A program made the position numbers and the translations under genes. The notes under the pieces are model-generated. The model did not search any database, was not told where the DNA came from, and saw nothing but the letters and a program-made list of their open reading frames with translations. From an uncultured Pelagibacteraceae bacterium (GTDB lineage: Bacteria > Pseudomonadota > Alphaproteobacteria > Pelagibacterales > Pelagibacteraceae), in NCBI GenBank assembly GCA_905612235.1, contig CAJQRF010000011.1:1-40834 (forward strand): a stretch of 40,834 nt of DNA, given 5' to 3'. Shown one piece after another: positions 40,555 to 40,834 of this stretch (the stretch's first letter is position 1; every line of letters begins with the position of its first letter).

Positions 40555-40834
40555 TTATGAATGACTAATCCAAATAGTTTTAGTTTGAAGATATTGATTT
40601 AAAGCTTCAGTACCTTGATCTCTGCTTAATGACCCAGATTGTTTATAACCACCAAAGGGAGTTTTAATATCGCCTTCGGAAAAAGTATTAATTGATATTG
40701 TTCCACATGGTAAATTTTTAGCTATATAAAATGCTTTATCTATATCCTGTGTAAACACACTGCCATGCAAACCATATTTAGAATTTTTTGCAATTTTTAA
40801 TGCTTCATCTGTGCTATTTACTGTAAGAACTCCT
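40555..40834 (-). CDS. Aldehyde dehydrogenase (PuuC-like), C-terminal part; 5' end outside window
   Basis: The frame is open to the right end of the window, so only about the last 92 residues are seen. They include YGLHGSVFTQDIDKAFYIA, CGTISINTFSEGDIKTPFGGYKQSG and NQYLQTKTIWI, the C-terminal cap of NAD-dependent aldehyde dehydrogenases. The INTFSEGDIKTPFGGYKQSG wording and the KTIWI end are nearest to gamma-glutamyl-gamma-aminobutyraldehyde dehydrogenase (PuuC). The catalytic cysteine lies outside the window. It is probably co-transcribed with the epoxide hydrolase. Confidence 0.9.
   Translation of the reverse strand, partial: GVLTVNSTDEALKIAKNSKYGLHGSVFTQDIDKAFYIAKNLPCGTISINTFSEGDIKTPFGGYKQSGSLSRDQGTEALNQYLQTKTIWISHS

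Overview
The window is a very AT-rich, tightly packed stretch of bacterial chromosome. Gene content and architecture suggest a marine alphaproteobacterium of the SAR11 / Candidatus Pelagibacter type. Lysine- and asparagine-rich proteins, convergent genes sharing or abutting stop codons, many ATGA start/stop overlaps, dimethylglycine dehydrogenase, a TauABC-like transporter, DUF1244 and a form II CoxSLM-type molybdo-hydroxylase all fit. The taxonomic call is inference from content. No rRNA, CRISPR array, transposase, integrase or phage gene is visible, and no gene-free stretch exceeds about 300 bases.

Layout. (1) 1-5400: the 3' part of a class II aldolase/short-chain dehydrogenase fusion, pdxA, and methylthioadenosine salvage (mtnP-mtnA, with divergent apt recycling the adenine). 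(2) 5397-18673: a surface-polysaccharide island with sugar-nucleotide enzymes (an epimerase, RfbB, RfbA, a ColD/RfbH-like 3-dehydratase, GDP-mannose 4,6-dehydratase) and several unrelated glycosyltransferase types. Inside it sit a CAU-anticodon tRNA and a compact DUF4956 / CotH-like / VTC-domain / FkbM gene set. The inner 7.3 kb is bounded by two roughly 100-base, about 95% identical inverted copies of a leader sequence, each ending at a start codon. Beside the left copy lies the C-terminal stump of a lost GT61 gene. (3) 18663-26358: a TauE/SafE permease, MoaB, a small membrane protein, DUF1244, then coxG-coxS-coxL-coxM, a split XdhC/CoxI pair and a MocA-like cytidylyltransferase, i.e. a molybdenum hydroxylase with its own maturation factors. 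(4) 26345-31712 (minus): omega-amino-acid:pyruvate aminotransferase, alanine dehydrogenase, a SET-domain protein and dimethylglycine dehydrogenase, an amine-catabolism operon. (5) 31843-34002: a second small polysaccharide block (RfbC, an RmlD-like reductase, a GT17-like transferase) that supplies the half of dTDP-rhamnose synthesis absent beside rfbBA. (6) 34118-37863: a TauA/TauB/TauC-like ABC importer with a hairpin after the binding-protein gene and a permease carrying a very large N-terminal extension. (7) 37959-40834: a small secreted protein, a malate/L-lactate dehydrogenase-family enzyme, an epoxide hydrolase and the 3' end of a PuuC-like aldehyde dehydrogenase.

Functionally the window joins nutrient scavenging (MTA and adenine salvage, methylated amines, sulfonate-type import, amino-group transfer to alanine and ammonia release, a CoxL form II oxidase of unknown substrate) with a variable cell-surface glycan locus. 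The strongest candidates for something new are the twin-leader inverted repeat with the neighbouring gene stump, the DUF4956/CotH/VTC set inside it, and the extended TauC-type permease.
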